Assembly: GCA_025936045.1 (NCBI GenBank)
Contig: JAICUB010000001.1
Coordinates: 229,797 to 293,796 of the forward strand
Reading direction: 5' to 3'
Origin: Polyangiaceae bacterium
GTDB lineage: Bacteria > Myxococcota_A > Polyangia > Polyangiales > Polyangiaceae
Length of the DNA: 64,000 nt
Shown here: positions 63,243-64,000 of the stretch, piece by piece
Numbering within the stretch: position 1 is the stretch's first letter
Layout of the letters: each line of letters opens with the position of its first letter
Position numbers and translations under genes: made by a program
The notes under the pieces: generated by a model
Databases searched by the model: none
The model's input: the letters and a program-made list of their open reading frames with translations, nothing else
What the model was told of the DNA's origin: nothing

Positions 63243-64000
63243 ATGATGAGTCCGAAGAATCGCGCTATTTCCTTCCTCGCCACGCTCTCCGGCGTGGTCC
63301 TCCTCGCACTCGGTGCGAACGCCGCGCCCGAGGCGAAGATGAGCGACTTGAGCGCGGAGTGCATCGGCACCGAAGCGCCGAAGACGCTCGAGGCGTGCCC
63401 CGGCGGCCCGACGCAATTCGAAGGCAAGAAGAAGCACGGCGCCGCCTTCCAGAGCGCGCCGCCGCCCATCGACGTGAAGAAGCGTCAGGACGACGTGAAG
63501 CCGGTGAATCCGGAGGAGCTCAAGAAGTACGCCGAGCGCGACACGCGCAAGACGCGCTTGCAGGCTCGCGCCCGCGCGCTCCTCATCACCGAAATCCAGG
63601 GTCTCGAGCGCCTCTACAAGAACACGCCCGAGAACTCGCCGGACAAGCCGCAGCTCACGCGCCGCTTGGCGGAAGGTTACGTCGAGCTCGAGAGCGCCGC
63701 GCTCCGCGACAAGATCGCGGCCGACGTGCAGGCGCAGGACGCGAAGGCCAAGAAGCGCGACGCGTCCAAGTTCCGCACCGACGCCGCGGCGGCCGACAAG
63801 ATCGTCAAGGCCGCCCGCCAGAAGGCCATCGCGTTCTATACCGCGATGAAGGACAAGTACCCGAAGTACTCGAAGATCGACGAGGTGCTCTACTACCTCG
63901 CGTACGAGTACGAGCAGTCGCAGAACTACGACAAGGCACGCGAGGTTTACCTCGAGCTCATCGACAAGGCGCCGAAGAGCCCGTACATCCCGAACGCCTA
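63243..64000 (+). CDS. Secreted TPR-like protein, 3' part outside window
   Basis: The start is ATG 63243 (or the adjacent ATG 63246), one base after the previous stop. The frame stays open to the window end. A signal peptide (FLATLSGVVLLALGANA) is followed by a linker and a long helical region with many Lys/Ala/Arg (LLITEIQGLERLYKNTPENS, RRLAEGYVELESAALRDKIA, VLYYLAYEYEQSQNYDKARE). TPR-type repeats start near residue 215. It is probably the periplasmic partner of the preceding TPR protein; the C-terminus is not visible. Confidence 0.75.
   Translation, partial: MMSPKNRAISFLATLSGVVLLALGANAAPEAKMSDLSAECIGTEAPKTLEACPGGPTQFEGKKKHGAAFQSAPPPIDVKKRQDDVKPVNPEELKKYAERDTRKTRLQARARALLITEIQGLERLYKNTPENSPDKPQLTRRLAEGYVELESAALRDKIAADVQAQDAKAKKRDASKFRTDAAAADKIVKAARQKAIAFYTAMKDKYPKYSKIDEVLYYLAYEYEQSQNYDKAREVYLELIDKAPKSPYIPNA

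Overview
The window looks like the chromosome of a high-GC myxobacterium (Myxococcota, probably the Polyangiales/Sorangiineae side). This is inferred from content: two eukaryote-like Ser/Thr protein kinases, a PP2C phosphatase, two ECF sigma/membrane-partner pairs, a histone-deacetylase-family enzyme, many large Gly/Ser-rich secreted lipoproteins, HEAT and TPR proteins, outer-membrane barrels and a CheA-like kinase. I saw no rRNA and no CRISPR array. There are two tRNA genes, Gly(GCC) and His(GTG).

Layout. 1-5.1 kb: the end of a sigma-54 activator, a kelch-like lipoprotein, then a zone of decay with three broken genes around intact DUF7079-like and DUF2231 genes. 5.3-12.5 kb: a GlsB-type membrane protein behind a sigma-54-like promoter, the remnant of one tyrosine integrase, then a 6.3-kb integrative element. 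The element is bounded by 44-bp exact direct repeats of the 3' half of tRNA-Gly. It carries an intact integrase, an excisionase-like HTH gene, a lipoprotein, a winged-helix protein and an unknown protein. Repeated GTGGTGCTCC boxes lie inside both ends.

12.5-38 kb: mostly housekeeping and regulatory genes: truC-like, a Ser/Thr kinase, hsp20, pgm, a DsbA-fold isomerase, secreted lipoproteins, an ECF-sigma operon that includes a CxxCH lipoprotein, a von Willebrand A lipoprotein, a metallo-beta-lactamase-fold enzyme, a HIT protein, OsmC, pgi, a nuclease-fold phosphodiesterase, Ser/Thr kinase-frr-PP2C, a Tat-exported phosphoesterase and a second ECF-sigma pair. A 53-bp interspersed repeat lies upstream of pgm and of the second sigma gene.

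39-49 kb: the most unusual locus. Two divergent operons share a highly structured 137-bp intergenic region. Leftward are a TonB-dependent receptor and two periplasmic-binding lipoproteins. Rightward are two more solute-binding proteins, a membrane kinase with HPt and CheA-like ATPase, a CheX-like protein and a CheY-like regulator. No ABC permease or ATPase is present. I read this as a candidate ligand-capture and signalling system rather than a transporter.

49-64 kb: tRNA-His, a histone-deacetylase-like enzyme, two HAMP-only membrane proteins that each lie beside a HEAT-repeat gene, a pair of outer-membrane barrels with a well-formed promoter/operator, ftsY, a carboxypeptidase-regulatory-like membrane protein, yraN, a Cys-rich lipoprotein and two secreted TPR proteins. 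The last of these runs off the right edge.
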